From positions 1 through 41,481 of the forward strand of contig JAFGPK010000036.1 of the NCBI GenBank assembly GCA_016936235.1: a DNA stretch of 41,481 bases. Reading direction: 5' to 3'. The notes below the pieces were generated by a model. The model saw only the letters and a list, made by a program, of their open reading frames with translations. It did no database searches and was not told where the DNA came from. The translations under genes and the position numbers were made by a program. Position 1 is the first letter of the stretch. Each line of letters starts with the position of its first letter. Positions 24,440-33,421 of this stretch are shown here, piece after piece. The DNA is from Candidatus Fermentibacteraceae bacterium. GTDB lineage: Bacteria > Fermentibacterota > Fermentibacteria > Fermentibacterales > JCC-6.

Positions 24440-25147
24440 ATGGCGTACAGCACATACTCGGATACCGCGGTGGCCGGTGTAATGGAAGACGAAAGGGCGG
24501 GATTCATCAGGAGAACGTATGCACACCTGGCGGGGGCCATTGCCGCCTTCGCCATGCTGGAGGTCTATCTTCTCAAGTCCCCTCTGGCCGTTGAAATGAT
24601 CAGATTCATATCCAGGAACCAGTTCGGGTGGCTGATGGTCCTGGGGGCCTTCATCCTTGTGGGCTGGATGGCCAGGGGTCTGGCGTCGAAGGTCCAGTCA
24701 AAGGCCATGCAGTATGCGGGGCTGGCTCTGTACACCGTTGCCGAAGCCGTTATCTTCATACCCATCCTCTACCTTGCGGTGAACTACTCCGAGCCCAGCG
24801 TTCTCTCCAATGCGCTTCTCCTGACCGGAGCCATGTTCGGAGGATTGACCTTCATCGCTTTCACGACCAGGAAGGATTTCTCGTTCCTCCGCGGCATCCT
24901 GTCCATCGGCGGTTTCGTTGCCCTGGGGCTCATCGCAGGAGGGGTCGCATTCGGGTTCGATCTCGGTCTTGCCTTCTCCGTGGGCATGATAGCCCTTGCG
25001 AGCGGATCGATCCTGTACGACACGTCGAAGATCATCCATCACTACTCACAGGACCAGTATGTCGCCGCTGCCCTTGAGCTCTTCGCGTCGGTGGCCCTGC
25101 TGTTCTGGTACGTTCTCAGGATACTGATGAGGTTCTCAAGGAGATAG
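24440..25147 (+). CDS. Bax inhibitor-1/YccA family membrane protein
   Basis: This 235-residue integral membrane protein has seven predicted helices and the BI-1 (PF01027) layout. FIRRTYAHLAGAIAAF forms the first helix, then LLTGAMFGGLTFIAFTTRKD, the acidic pair YDTSKIIHHYSQDQY between late helices, and the closing ALELFASVALLFWYVLRIL. Family members (YccA, YbhL) modulate membrane proteases such as FtsH or conduct Ca2+; the exact role here is unknown. A GGGGGG-type ribosome site precedes the ATG. It is a single-gene unit closed by a hairpin. Confidence 0.93.
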   Translation: MAYSTYSDTAVAGVMEDERAGFIRRTYAHLAGAIAAFAMLEVYLLKSPLAVEMIRFISRNQFGWLMVLGAFILVGWMARGLASKVQSKAMQYAGLALYTVAEAVIFIPILYLAVNYSEPSVLSNALLLTGAMFGGLTFIAFTTRKDFSFLRGILSIGGFVALGLIAGGVAFGFDLGLAFSVGMIALASGSILYDTSKIIHHYSQDQYVAAALELFASVALLFWYVLRILMRFSRR

Positions 25148-25164
25148 GCGGGTCTTTAAGGAAA

Positions 25165-25192
25165 CGGTGATGCCGGAGATCCGGCATCACCG
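25165..25192. terminator. Hairpin between convergent genes, probable bidirectional terminator
   Basis: CGGTGATGCCGG and CCGGCATCACCG form a 12-base-pair stem around the loop AGAT. Outer AAGGA/TCCTT bases extend it imperfectly. It sits between the Bax-inhibitor gene (end 25147) and rocD (end 25217). A U-tract is weak on both sides. Confidence 0.6.
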
Positions 25193-25216
25193 CTCCTTAA
25201 TCGATCCAGGCCGTCC

Positions 25217-26440
25217 TCAGAAGGCGGCCAGCGATCGTTCGATGATGGAAACGCATTCCATCAGCTGGTCCTCCGTGATGACCAGGGGCGGGGCGAACCG
25301 GATTATATCTCCGTGGGTGGGCTTGGCCAGGAGACCGTTCTCCGCCATCTTCAGGCAGACGTCCCAGGCCTCCTTACCGTTCCTTGGCCTTATAACCACG
25401 GCGTTCAGCAGACCCCTCCCCCTGACCATGGGCACCATCTCGGAATCAATGGCTCTGAGTTCCCGCCTGAGGACCTCTCCCAGGCGGTCGGCCCTTTCCG
25501 CCAGGTTCTCGTCCCTCACAACATCAAGGGCCGCCATGGCCACCCTGGCCGCTACAGGGTTGCCGCCGAAGGTGGAGCCGTGCTGCCCAGGCTTGATGAG
25601 CAGCATGATGTCATCGTTGGCGAATACTGCCGATACGGGGTACATACCGCCGCTTATGGCCTTGCCGAGAATCAGGATGTCCGGCTTTACATCCTCGTGG
25701 TCGCAGGCCAGGAGCCTTCCGGTCCTGGCGATACCGGTCTGTACCTCGTCTGCGATGAAAAGGACATTCCTCTTTCGGCAGAGTTCCGCCGCCCCCCTGA
25801 GATAACCGTCCGAGGGCACGTAGACACCGGCCTCGCCCTGAATGGGTTCCACGAGGAATCCAGCTGCATCGGGGTCCTCCAGGGCCTTTTCCAGGGCTTC
25901 CAGGTCATCGTAGGGGATGCTGACAAAGCCGGGAGTGAAGGGTCCGTACTCGCTATAGGCATCAGGATCGCTGGAGAAGGAGACTATTGTCGTGGTCCTG
26001 CCGTGGAAATTGTTATCGCACACGACTATCTTAGCCCGGTCCTTCTCGATGCCCTTCGCGAGATACGCCCACTTGCGGCAGAGCTTTATGGCTGTCTCCA
26101 CGGCCTCGGCTCCGGTGTTCATGGGAAGGACCTTGTCAAACCCGAAATACTCCGTGACGTACTTCTCGAAGACTCCCAGTACATCGTTGTGGAAGGCCCT
26201 GCTGGTCAGGGCCAGTATGCCGGCCTGGTCCCTCAGGGCCTCGACTATCCTGGGATGGCAGTGACCCTGGTTCACGGCTGAATAGGCGGAGAGGAAATCG
26301 TAGTACTTCTTTCCCTCCACATCCCAGACGAAGACCCCTTTCCCCCGGCTGAGGACCACCGGCAGAGGATGATAGTTATGGGCGCCATAGCGGTATTCCA
26401 GCTGGACAGCCTGCTCACTTGTGATTATTTCCCTTTCCAT
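25217..26440 (-). CDS. rocD: Ornithine--oxo-acid aminotransferase
   Basis: This 407-residue class III PLP enzyme converts ornithine and 2-oxoglutarate to glutamate semialdehyde and glutamate in arginine/proline metabolism. Diagnostic parts are [18 protein letters not shown] at the N-terminus, [31 protein letters not shown], the PLP-phosphate segment [20 protein letters not shown] with the cofactor Asp231, and the Schiff-base Lys260 in [21 protein letters not shown] and the C-terminal [10 protein letters not shown] also match. Length is normal and no break is seen. A GGTGG-type ribosome site precedes the ATG. It is monocistronic. Confidence 0.93.
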   Translation of the reverse strand: MEREIITSEQAVQLEYRYGAHNYHPLPVVLSRGKGVFVWDVEGKKYYDFLSAYSAVNQGHCHPRIVEALRDQAGILALTSRAFHNDVLGVFEKYVTEYFGFDKVLPMNTGAEAVETAIKLCRKWAYLAKGIEKDRAKIVVCDNNFHGRTTTIVSFSSDPDAYSEYGPFTPGFVSIPYDDLEALEKALEDPDAAGFLVEPIQGEAGVYVPSDGYLRGAAELCRKRNVLFIADEVQTGIARTGRLLACDHEDVKPDILILGKAISGGMYPVSAVFANDDIMLLIKPGQHGSTFGGNPVAARVAMAALDVVRDENLAERADRLGEVLRRELRAIDSEMVPMVRGRGLLNAVVIRPRNGKEAWDVCLKMAENGLLAKPTHGDIIRFAPPLVITEDQLMECVSIIERSLAAF

Positions 26441-26507
26441 GGTCCACCTTCCTTCGCAGGTCCCACCGTCGCTATGAGGAGGACCGCGTTACTCCCTGGA
26501 GGGATCG

Positions 26508-26717
26508 ATGCTTGCCTGGTGCAGTGTTCACGGCGGCGGTCTTTTGTCCTTATGGCTCTTGACGGTAGGAATATATGCACTCGGTCCAGTGCCACCAGCA
26601 TCGATAAGGAGATCTGCAGGGCACTGGCCGGAAACGCTTCGCGCCCGGTGGAGACGTGTCATCCGGATCTCGCTGAACACTTGCGGTAATCCGGGTTCAG
26701 CTTATGTTGTCGCCTGA
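26508..26717 (+). CDS. Possible small membrane protein (weak)
   Basis: In the 428-base gap between rocD and the next gene, a 69-codon frame begins with ATG after GGAGGG. It has one hydrophobic segment (LLSLWLLTVGIYALG) and a very basic remainder (RRSAGHWPETLRARWRR). The basic, Arg/Trp-rich tail is typical of chance frames in GC-rich DNA, and no promoter is clear, so it may not be real. Apart from this and the promoter at 26809, the gap holds nothing I can name. Confidence 0.2.
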   Translation: MLAWCSVHGGGLLSLWLLTVGIYALGPVPPASIRRSAGHWPETLRARWRRVIRISLNTCGNPGSAYVVA

Positions 26718-26808
26718 TCCGGGAGTTCAAACGGGAATCGGTCCGAAGGGGCGCAGAGGCGGGGAGCCAGGCTCGGTAGCGGCCCCCCGTTCAGTTGTCT
26801 GCGCATAC

Positions 26809-26837
26809 TTGATGAACGGACCCGCTTCACATAATAG
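26809..26837 (+). promoter_or_regulatory. Sigma70-type promoter for the 1024-residue secreted protein
   Basis: TTGATG (26809-26814) and TAATAG (26832-26837) are spaced by 17 bases, 31 bases before the ATG at 26869. Confidence 0.45.
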
Positions 26838-26868
26838 TTATGGGATTGGATCGAACCGGGAAGGAGAT

Positions 26869-29800
26869 ATGAGAGTGCCCAGAGTCCTCCTCGCTCTGTT
26901 CCTGACAGCCTGCTGCCTCTCCGCAGGGAACATGTGGGAGAACCATGGTGTAAACTTCAGTTACGTTCGCACCGGGACCGGTGAGAGCGTAACCATGTTC
27001 CCTGTGGTCTGGGACATCAGGGGCGCAGGCATTCAGTACTGGTATTACTGCGCCGTGTTCTGCATCGATCCGTCAACGGATCCCATATTGGATCTCCTGG
27101 CGGAGTCGCAGAGATTCGGTGTCAATACCGCCATGGTGAGGACAGAGCTGCAGCAGGAAGAAGTACCCGGTTCGTTCATTTCCACTGACTACGAGTTTGA
27201 AGAGCTGGCGAACTCCGTCCGTTCCACCGGCATGAACGTAATCGTAGGGGGTTTCTGGACCGATCCGTATGCCCAGGAACACAATGACGCCACCCTGGAT
27301 TACCTGGCCGATTACGTAGGTCTTACTGCCGGGCAGTTCCCGGGAGAGGTGGTGGGCGTATTCGGATTCGATGAACCGGCCGTCAAATTCCTCGAGAATC
27401 CCGAGACCTCGTGGGACTATATAGAAATGGTCGCCTGCTACCGTAACCTGTGTGAGTCCGAGATAGGCCTCCCGATGCTCTCCTTCATTTCCAAGTACGG
27501 CACCCTTGATCCCAGCGGCATGATGCAGTACTACTGCGATACCACGAGTGTCCTGAACCGGTTCGCAAGGCACCTGGACATAATCGCCCTGAACATGTAC
27601 CCCATCAAGAACAATGACAGGAGACTCGCCTATATTCTCCTCGAGACTCAGAACGTGCTGTTTTGCGGCGCCACAGATCTGCTTCCCTCTTCCTCTCCGT
27701 ACTACGAGGTATACTGCGACAGAGACGAGTTCTTCACTGTGACGGAAGAAGGGGGCAGCTGCAGGTTCACGGCCTACGAGTTCCTCTGCACTCCAGATTT
27801 TGACGATATCTTCCTGGAGGAGGCACTCTCGATGGAACTTCCATTCAGGCCGACGGGGATGGCCTGCAGCGATTACCGGGCCAGGGACATCGGGGACCGG
27901 AGGTATCAGGAGCACAGGCTCAACGGTGCGGTGATCCTCTGGGACAGTACCGCATCTGCGGGCGGGGAGCTTGTGATCATCAACGACGGAGACGGGATTG
28001 TCACGACGGACTTGCCCGATTTCCCGGGCTCGGAAAGAGCCGTGCCCCTTGCATTCTGTGTGGGGGAGGGGGGGCATAATGGAACGGATCACCCTTCCGA
28101 CGGCATCCTCGGGAAATGGGACACCGCCATCATGGGATGCTATCTGATCGGCGGAACTGAAACCAGGCTCGTGGTTTTCGAAAAGGAGGGAGCGGACGGG
28201 TTCTCCCTGGAGACCGGGGACCCGATTGCCATAAGGGGACTTGAAGTAGACGGTACCCTCTGGGGAAGATTCTGGGGAGATGGTCTGCCCGAGCCGCCGA
28301 TGATCCAGCCCGAGAACGGCGGGTTTCTCATCTACGATGATCGAGGTCTCTACGTATACGTGATCCCGAGGTTCGGACGATGGAACCTGTATCCCGCTAT
28401 GGAACCCTGTTTCATGAACCTGTTCGGTCCTTTCGCGGATCCCGCATCGGTCTTCGTCACCCATGAGAGCGGTGTCGAACCCCCTTATACTCCCGGCAAC
28501 GATTACGTTACAGCATTCTTCGATGGGTCTACCCCTGTCCTGACCCGGACCAGGAGCAACGGGATCTACACCATGCTTGATTCTATAAACACATGCCGCC
28601 TGGAGGGCACGATTGGAGATGTCCGTGCGGTCTCCGCATACCGGCCCGATAAGAACTACGGTGATGTACTGCTTACTCTGGACGAAGACGGCAGCCTCAG
28701 AAGATCCTCCGGCACCATCACCGGGGGTGAGACCGGCGGGACCATCCAGATGCAGCTGTTGAACTCGGTCCCCGGAAACACCGTACTCTCCGGAGCAAGG
28801 GTAATGCACACACGCAAGGCCATACGGACCGGTCTCGCGCTGTCTGACCACTCCCTGATCCTGCCCGCGGCGGAGCTGTTCTGGAGCGACTGGGACGACC
28901 GGCGTCTGAACTGGTTCTCCGAATGCTACGAAGTAGCCATGGAAAACGCCGTCTTCTCCACCGAGCGGGACAATTGCGCCTTCGCCAATGTACAGTCCTA
29001 CGGTCGCCATGCCTTCGGTCTGCCGAGTTACTGCGCTTCGCGGGATACACTGCTCTTCATGGCGACGGTCCCCATCATCAAAGGCTGCAGGGGCCTGGTG
29101 TTCTACGCCATGGACATCGCTCTCATGAGCGGCAACCGGACCGCTGATCAGACCTTGAGATATCCCGATCTCCTGCAGAACTGGGGTCCGAGCAGGGACG
29201 TCGGTAACACCGACATACCTGGCCGGGTGCATCAGGTGGTTGCATCACTGACCGGGAACGGACCCCAGGGGGGACCGGACTTCCTGGCTGCCCTGGTGGA
29301 TCCCGCCTACAGGGTACTTCAGACCTCGGAAGCGATGAACTGCAGCATCAGCAGCGTCATGGGATCAGTTCCTGATCCGGCCGACACCACGCTGAACTTC
29401 ATCGCCGTTGAGAATACGGAAGACGGTTCGATACTGATGCTTGTATCCAACGAGTCCGGAGCGCAGCTCGCACCCGGCAGAGGCATCTGCTTCCCCGGGA
29501 GGTTCAACGGCAACTACTCCCTGAACGTAGTTGACGGCTTCGCTCCGGCAAGGTCATTCTCGCAGCCGGTCATTTTCGGGGACGAACCGGGAACCGTGGG
29601 CCCAGGGACCCTGATCCTCGACTTTTCGGGAATGCCCTCCACAACGGTTTCACTGCTGGAGCTCGGTTCCGACGGGCTCTATCCCGGCAGCGATGCGTTC
29701 CTTGAGGTCTTCAACTGCATGGGATCTTCATGGATCAGGTTCCGAGCCGTTCCGGGAGCCATGGGCGAACTGTCCCTTTACGATCTCGCCGGCAGGAAGA

Positions 29801-29943
29801 TGAGCACGTTGTGGACCGGAGAGGGCGGCACCGAAGTGCTGGAGATGACAATCGTAAGGAACGGTCTACCATCCGGATTGTACTTCGTAACGCTAAATTC
29901 AGGCGGGTACTTCATCCCGCAGAAGATAATCCTGCTCAGGTAA
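26869..29943 (+). CDS. Large secreted protein with glycosidase-like barrel and sorting domain
   Basis: The product has 1024 residues and starts with a signal peptide (VPRVLLALFLTACCLSAG). Residues ~60-270 look like part of a TIM barrel of the clan GH-A kind: EVVGVFGFDEPAVKFL, then HLDIIALNMYP at strand ends. A later part (~735-770) has MATVPIIKGCRGLVFYAMD, similar to strand segments of beta-galactosidase-like proteins. A beta-rich insert lies between. The last ~75 residues are a Por-like sorting domain (LSLYDLAGRKMSTLW, LPSGLYFVTLN). A glycoside hydrolase or an inactive relative is my best guess; the catalytic pair is not established. ATG 26869 follows AAGGAG by 2 bases; the frame is open back to 26704 without support. 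Confidence 0.75.
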   Translation: MRVPRVLLALFLTACCLSAGNMWENHGVNFSYVRTGTGESVTMFPVVWDIRGAGIQYWYYCAVFCIDPSTDPILDLLAESQRFGVNTAMVRTELQQEEVPGSFISTDYEFEELANSVRSTGMNVIVGGFWTDPYAQEHNDATLDYLADYVGLTAGQFPGEVVGVFGFDEPAVKFLENPETSWDYIEMVACYRNLCESEIGLPMLSFISKYGTLDPSGMMQYYCDTTSVLNRFARHLDIIALNMYPIKNNDRRLAYILLETQNVLFCGATDLLPSSSPYYEVYCDRDEFFTVTEEGGSCRFTAYEFLCTPDFDDIFLEEALSMELPFRPTGMACSDYRARDIGDRRYQEHRLNGAVILWDSTASAGGELVIINDGDGIVTTDLPDFPGSERAVPLAFCVGEGGHNGTDHPSDGILGKWDTAIMGCYLIGGTETRLVVFEKEGADGFSLETGDPIAIRGLEVDGTLWGRFWGDGLPEPPMIQPENGGFLIYDDRGLYVYVIPRFGRWNLYPAMEPCFMNLFGPFADPASVFVTHESGVEPPYTPGNDYVTAFFDGSTPVLTRTRSNGIYTMLDSINTCRLEGTIGDVRAVSAYRPDKNYGDVLLTLDEDGSLRRSSGTITGGETGGTIQMQLLNSVPGNTVLSGARVMHTRKAIRTGLALSDHSLILPAAELFWSDWDDRRLNWFSECYEVAMENAVFSTERDNCAFANVQSYGRHAFGLPSYCASRDTLLFMATVPIIKGCRGLVFYAMDIALMSGNRTADQTLRYPDLLQNWGPSRDVGNTDIPGRVHQVVASLTGNGPQGGPDFLAALVDPAYRVLQTSEAMNCSISSVMGSVPDPADTTLNFIAVENTEDGSILMLVSNESGAQLAPGRGICFPGRFNGNYSLNVVDGFAPARSFSQPVIFGDEPGTVGPGTLILDFSGMPSTTVSLLELGSDGLYPGSDAFLEVFNCMGSSWIRFRAVPGAMGELSLYDLAGRKMSTLWTGEGGTEVLEMTIVRNGLPSGLYFVTLNSGGYFIPQKIILLR

Positions 29944-29993
29944 CCGGCCTTTCCTCGACGGACATCCTGCGTGCTACTCCTGATCCGGCGCGA

Positions 29994-30023
29994 TTGACTG
30001 TCGGTATATCCGGCATGTATCAT
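29994..30023 (+). promoter_or_regulatory. Sigma70-type promoter for the yidD pair
   Basis: TTGACT (29994-29999) and TATCAT (30018-30023) are spaced by 18 bases, 27 bases before the GTG at 30051. Confidence 0.5.
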
Positions 30024-30050
30024 CATCGGGAACAGGGAGGAGCACTGCGA

Positions 30051-30431
30051 GTGTATCGGAGTTGTATTCTGCTGACCGCGTTTATCCTCCTGGGAGCATC
30101 CGAGTCACGGACAGACTGTGGGAATACTGAATTCCCGCAGATACCGGGAGTTACGGATGCTCTTTTCTTCCAGTACAGACTTGTGGTCAGGGACTTTCTG
30201 GACAGGAGGTGCAATTTCATCCCGTCATGTTCGCATTACGGGCAGATGGCCATTTCACGGTTCGGCCCGGTCCTCGGCACCATGATAGCGCTGGAACGTT
30301 GGACCAGATGCCACTCCTCCGCACGGGGTCTCGATTACTACACGAGGGACGAAGAGGCACAAGCCCTGCGGGACCCTGTCGATACCGGTGAAGGGAATGT
30401 CGTATGGGATTCGCTGCTCTTGCCTTTCTAG
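30051..30431 (+). CDS. yidD: YidD-like protein with N-terminal signal/anchor
   Basis: This 126-residue protein carries the Haemolytic/YidD domain: CNFIPSCSHYGQMAISRFG (Cys54, Cys60), an ALERWTRCH segment (Cys87) and the arginine-rich approach VVRDFLDRR. YidD helps YidC insert inner-membrane proteins and is usually ~70-90 residues with only an amphipathic start. Here a hydrophobic leader (SCILLTAFILLGASES) is added, so the domain may face the periplasm. GTG 30051 is the start because GGGAGGAG lies 8 bases upstream. It is not next to yidC, rnpA or rpmH. Its last 28 bases overlap the following gene, so the two are coupled. Confidence 0.8.
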   Translation: MYRSCILLTAFILLGASESRTDCGNTEFPQIPGVTDALFFQYRLVVRDFLDRRCNFIPSCSHYGQMAISRFGPVLGTMIALERWTRCHSSARGLDYYTRDEEAQALRDPVDTGEGNVVWDSLLLPF

Positions 30432-31228
30432 CGCTCCTTGGGAATTTTGCAGACCAGCTGTACGAAAATGGTGATTACCGAATGGCAGCCCTGGAGTACT
30501 CGCGCATCCTCTACGAGGCGGGAGATACCCTCGGCCATTCCGAAGAGGCGCTGAAGCTGGCAAGGTGCCGCCATCTTCTGGGCGAGATGGAGGCGTCCCT
30601 TTCACTGTACACATTCCTCATCGAAGGACTGCCTGAAGGCGATGACAGGGCCAAGGCGCTGCTCGGGGCCGGGTCCGTTTATGCGGACCTGGGATTCAAT
30701 ACGCTCTCTGTGGATGCTTACAGTGAAGCGGCGTGCATTTCCGTTGACAGTGAACTGGCGTACAGGAGCCGGCTGCTGGAAGCCCTTGCTCCTCTTCACA
30801 GGTTCCAGTGGTCGCGGAGCAGTTCGGAACTGCTATCAGTGGCGCAGCAATGGGATGGGGACAGGGGCCTGCTTGCGGCCGAACTCTCATCCCTGGCTTC
30901 CCGTGGAGAACATCTTCCAGGGAGAAGTCCTTTCTGGTGCGGAGTGGCAAGCGCCATCCTGCCTGGCTCGGGACAGATGCTGTGCGGGCACACGTCCGAC
31001 GGCCTGATAGCCTTTGGGATGACTGTCGCCACCGGCGCGCTGCTCTACGTATCCATTGAGGAGGACAACCTGTCCACCAGCATTCTTCTGGGCTGGCTCT
31101 CCTTCTCGTTCTACGGGGCCAACGTCTACGGAGGCAGCAGGGCCGCTGAGTATTACAACTCCACCCGCCGCAGGGAGCTTCTCGAGGAGGTCTACGGCAG
31201 GCTTGACCACCGGTACGGTCCCGACTGA
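30404..31228 (+). CDS. TPR-like protein with two C-terminal membrane helices
   Basis: The 274-residue product starts with a hydrophobic signal (FAALAFLALLGNFA). Helical repeats of the TPR type follow (ENGDYRMAALEYSRIL, LGEMEASLSLYTFLI, DLGFNTLSVDAYSEA). The C-terminal part has ASAILPGSGQMLCGHTSDGL and two membrane helices. The PGSGQ-x-YxG-like turn is found in TM2/DUF5683-type membrane proteins. The gene overlaps yidD by 28 bases, a strong sign that the products work together, perhaps in envelope protein insertion or assembly. That role is inference from the neighbour. Confidence 0.75.
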   Translation: MGFAALAFLALLGNFADQLYENGDYRMAALEYSRILYEAGDTLGHSEEALKLARCRHLLGEMEASLSLYTFLIEGLPEGDDRAKALLGAGSVYADLGFNTLSVDAYSEAACISVDSELAYRSRLLEALAPLHRFQWSRSSSELLSVAQQWDGDRGLLAAELSSLASRGEHLPGRSPFWCGVASAILPGSGQMLCGHTSDGLIAFGMTVATGALLYVSIEEDNLSTSILLGWLSFSFYGANVYGGSRAAEYYNSTRRRELLEEVYGRLDHRYGPD

Positions 31229-31354
31229 TACCGGTTTCCGGGATAGCCCGGCGGAGCAGTAGACTTCTTTCAGCAATGGCATTATCAATTCCATGAAGGG
31301 GCAGTCAGCTGCCCTGTCGATCGGGGAATGATCATATCCCTGGGAGGGGGGACC

Positions 31355-32233
31355 ATGAGGATCATCGCGCGTCTGATGATACTGACCCTGGTATTTCAGC
31401 CTGTCCTGAGAGCATCCCATCAGGAAATGGCGTCCAGGGTGGTTCCAGGTGAGATGGTGGGCGGCTCCTTCGATGAAGGGGTATCCGAGGTGCTCTACGT
31501 AGTCGATACAAGGGGCCTCCAATCCTATACGTTCAGGGACCGGGGAGGCCTCCGTCTGGTGATGGAGGTCCTCGATCGCGACGGACAGGTCCTTTTCTCC
31601 ACGGCTTACTCCGGTGATGACCAGTGGGCAGGGTCAGGGGATGTTCACTGGGATTGCCTGGTGGGAGGTGCTGTTACCATCAGGGTGAAACCGGCCCTGC
31701 CCGGAACTGCGGGGGAATTTGCTTTCATTTTAGAGGAGGCTCCGGGATGGCTGGCGGCAACGTCTCTCTCCAGTGTCACTTCACTCGAGGGAAGACTTGA
31801 TTACCCGGGAGACGTGGACTACTTCAGTTTTGAGAGGACTGAGGAGGAAAGGGTATTCGAAATATCCCTCCTGAGTGATTCCTCACTGTCGCTGTTCTGG
31901 GTCGACACCAGGACCGGGGTCAGGGAAGCCACGGTGGAAGGAACTGAACTCTCTCTGGTGGAGAACTACCCGGGAGGGGACCTGTCGAAGACTGATGCGT
32001 ACTACGGTGTGAGTGGTCCTGCGACCGTCTACTCCGTATCGGGTACGGTGGAGGAGGATGGCGGTCTCAGCACCTGGATAATCGTCGGTATAGCAAGCGG
32101 GGTGGTCTGCCTGCTGCTGGGCCTGTACGTATACAACCAGGCGGAGGAGAGCTGCGGCTCGTGCAACATACCTTCCGATGGTCTGTTCGGTAACAGTTCG
32201 GGATGCACGAATTCGGGGTGCAGCGGAGGCTAG
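31355..32233 (+). CDS. Exported protein with two PPC-like domains, membrane anchor and Cys/Gly tail
   Basis: This 292-residue protein has a signal peptide (RLMILTLVFQPVLRAS). Two beta-sandwich-like domains resemble bacterial pre-peptidase C-terminal (PPC) domains; the second contains the typical YPGDVDYFSF. One membrane helix (WIIVGIASGVVCLLLGLYVY) comes near residue 250, followed by a ~33-residue tail with CGSC and GCTNSGCSGG. The four tail cysteines could bind a metal or be modified. ATG 31355 follows a GGGAGG site; the 126 bases before it hold no gene. No enzymatic motif is present, so a surface adaptor or sensor is possible. Confidence 0.7.
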   Translation: MRIIARLMILTLVFQPVLRASHQEMASRVVPGEMVGGSFDEGVSEVLYVVDTRGLQSYTFRDRGGLRLVMEVLDRDGQVLFSTAYSGDDQWAGSGDVHWDCLVGGAVTIRVKPALPGTAGEFAFILEEAPGWLAATSLSSVTSLEGRLDYPGDVDYFSFERTEEERVFEISLLSDSSLSLFWVDTRTGVREATVEGTELSLVENYPGGDLSKTDAYYGVSGPATVYSVSGTVEEDGGLSTWIIVGIASGVVCLLLGLYVYNQAEESCGSCNIPSDGLFGNSSGCTNSGCSGG

Positions 32234-32309
32234 TCCTCCGGGAACCTCACGGTTACCGCTTCTCTGTGTGAGCGGCGTCGGTAGCTTTCACTAACGGGCT
32301 CTTCCTGCC

Positions 32310-33203
32310 TTAATGAGCCGGTTGCTCCAGGAAATCAAGGACCAGTCCTGCGAACAGCTCAGGGTACTGGTACATGACGCCATGTCCCCCGTTCTCGATC
32401 TGCTCCAGCTGTGCCCCGGGGATACCTTCGAGAAGCATCAGAGAGTTCTGCGGAGGAGTAAGGACGTCCTCGGTACCCGTGATCAGAAGCGTCGGGGATT
32501 CTATCAGCCCGAGACGGTTTCCTGCCCCGGTCCAGGAATCCATCGCATCAGCCTGTTTCTGGATGTTCTCCGCTGACGATGTCTCTGTGAAGCCGGAGAA
32601 GACACCGATCACCCGGTCAAGATTCGAAGCGAGCCATTCAGGTGGGAAGAGCAGGCCCATCATCCTCGTCCCCCGCTCGCCGGCGCTTCCCGAAGTGTCG
32701 GTAAGGGTCTGGAAGACCTCCGGGGATGGCGGACACGCTTCGACCTGATAGTCACCCGCGTAGAGTATCAGTCGATCCACCTTCTCTGGATGTCTTAATA
32801 CCAGTTCCAGTGCGATCTCGGTCCCCATTGACCAGGAGAGCACATGGGCCTTGCTGATCCCCAGGGAATCCATGAGTGCTGCGGCGTCATCGGCGAACTG
32901 CTCGATGGAGAAAGCCCTTTCACCTGCAGTGGTCTCTCCCATCCCCCTGTTGTCGAATGCTATCACTCGGTACTGCCCGGAGAGGATGGAGACAACATCG
33001 GGGTCCCACATATCCATTGTCCCTCCGAAACCCGTGATCAGCACCAGGGGATAACCGTCTCCCGAGACTTCGTATCCCATGGTGATATCTCCTGCCTGAA
33101 TCCTGTGAATCGGGTCCTCTTCCCCGGTTTCAGCCGCGCTGCAGATATTCAGGGCGAGAAGCAGAGAACAGGAAGTGATTACAAGATCCGAGCCTCTTTT
33201 CAT
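32310..33203 (-). CDS. Secreted alpha/beta hydrolase
   Basis: This 298-residue exported enzyme has a signal peptide (LVITSCSLLLALNICSAA) and then a full Abhydrolase_1 fold. The oxyanion-loop region is LVLITGFGGTMDMW, the strand-loop AFDNRGMGET follows, the nucleophile is Ser125 in LSWSMGTEI, the acid is in TGTEDVLTP and the His in GGHGVMYQYPE. The first Gly of the usual GxSxG elbow is Ser here, which occurs in some family members. Relatives are esterases, lactonases or haloperoxidase-like hydrolases; the substrate is unknown. ATG 33203 is preceded by a GGGAGG site and starts the signal peptide, unlike the upstream ATG at 33278. Confidence 0.85.
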   Translation of the reverse strand: MKRGSDLVITSCSLLLALNICSAAETGEEDPIHRIQAGDITMGYEVSGDGYPLVLITGFGGTMDMWDPDVVSILSGQYRVIAFDNRGMGETTAGERAFSIEQFADDAAALMDSLGISKAHVLSWSMGTEIALELVLRHPEKVDRLILYAGDYQVEACPPSPEVFQTLTDTSGSAGERGTRMMGLLFPPEWLASNLDRVIGVFSGFTETSSAENIQKQADAMDSWTGAGNRLGLIESPTLLITGTEDVLTPPQNSLMLLEGIPGAQLEQIENGGHGVMYQYPELFAGLVLDFLEQPAH

Positions 33204-33283
33204 GTCGCCCTGCCCTCCCTCGAGATTGAACGCCTGAGCCTGATGCTGAAAGTACAGTTTCAGACAGATATCTACCATTCATA

Positions 33284-33312
33284 TTCATAACTCGGTAAAA
33301 CAACACTAACAA
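33284..33312 (-). promoter_or_regulatory. Sigma70-type promoter for the alpha/beta hydrolase
   Basis: On the minus strand TTGTTA (33307-33312) and TATGAA (33284-33289) are spaced by 17 bases, about 80 bases before the ATG at 33203. Confidence 0.35.
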
Positions 33313-33421
33313 GCCCGTAACCATATTTCCGGCAGGAAATTCTACCTTCGCGGCATCCGTCGTCGAAGGTGTCTCGGGAACGTCCCTGGATTATACTCGG
33401 TATTGCCGTCATCTAAGGGAG

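Noticed and set aside
25313-26281. A 322-codon plus-strand frame
   Set aside because: It is antisense to rocD, which is complete and well conserved.
27073-29232. A 719-codon open frame on the minus strand
   Set aside because: It lies wholly antisense to the 1024-residue secreted gene, has no ribosome site, and its composition (Pro, Gly, His, Arg-rich with no domain) is that of a shadow frame in GC-rich DNA.
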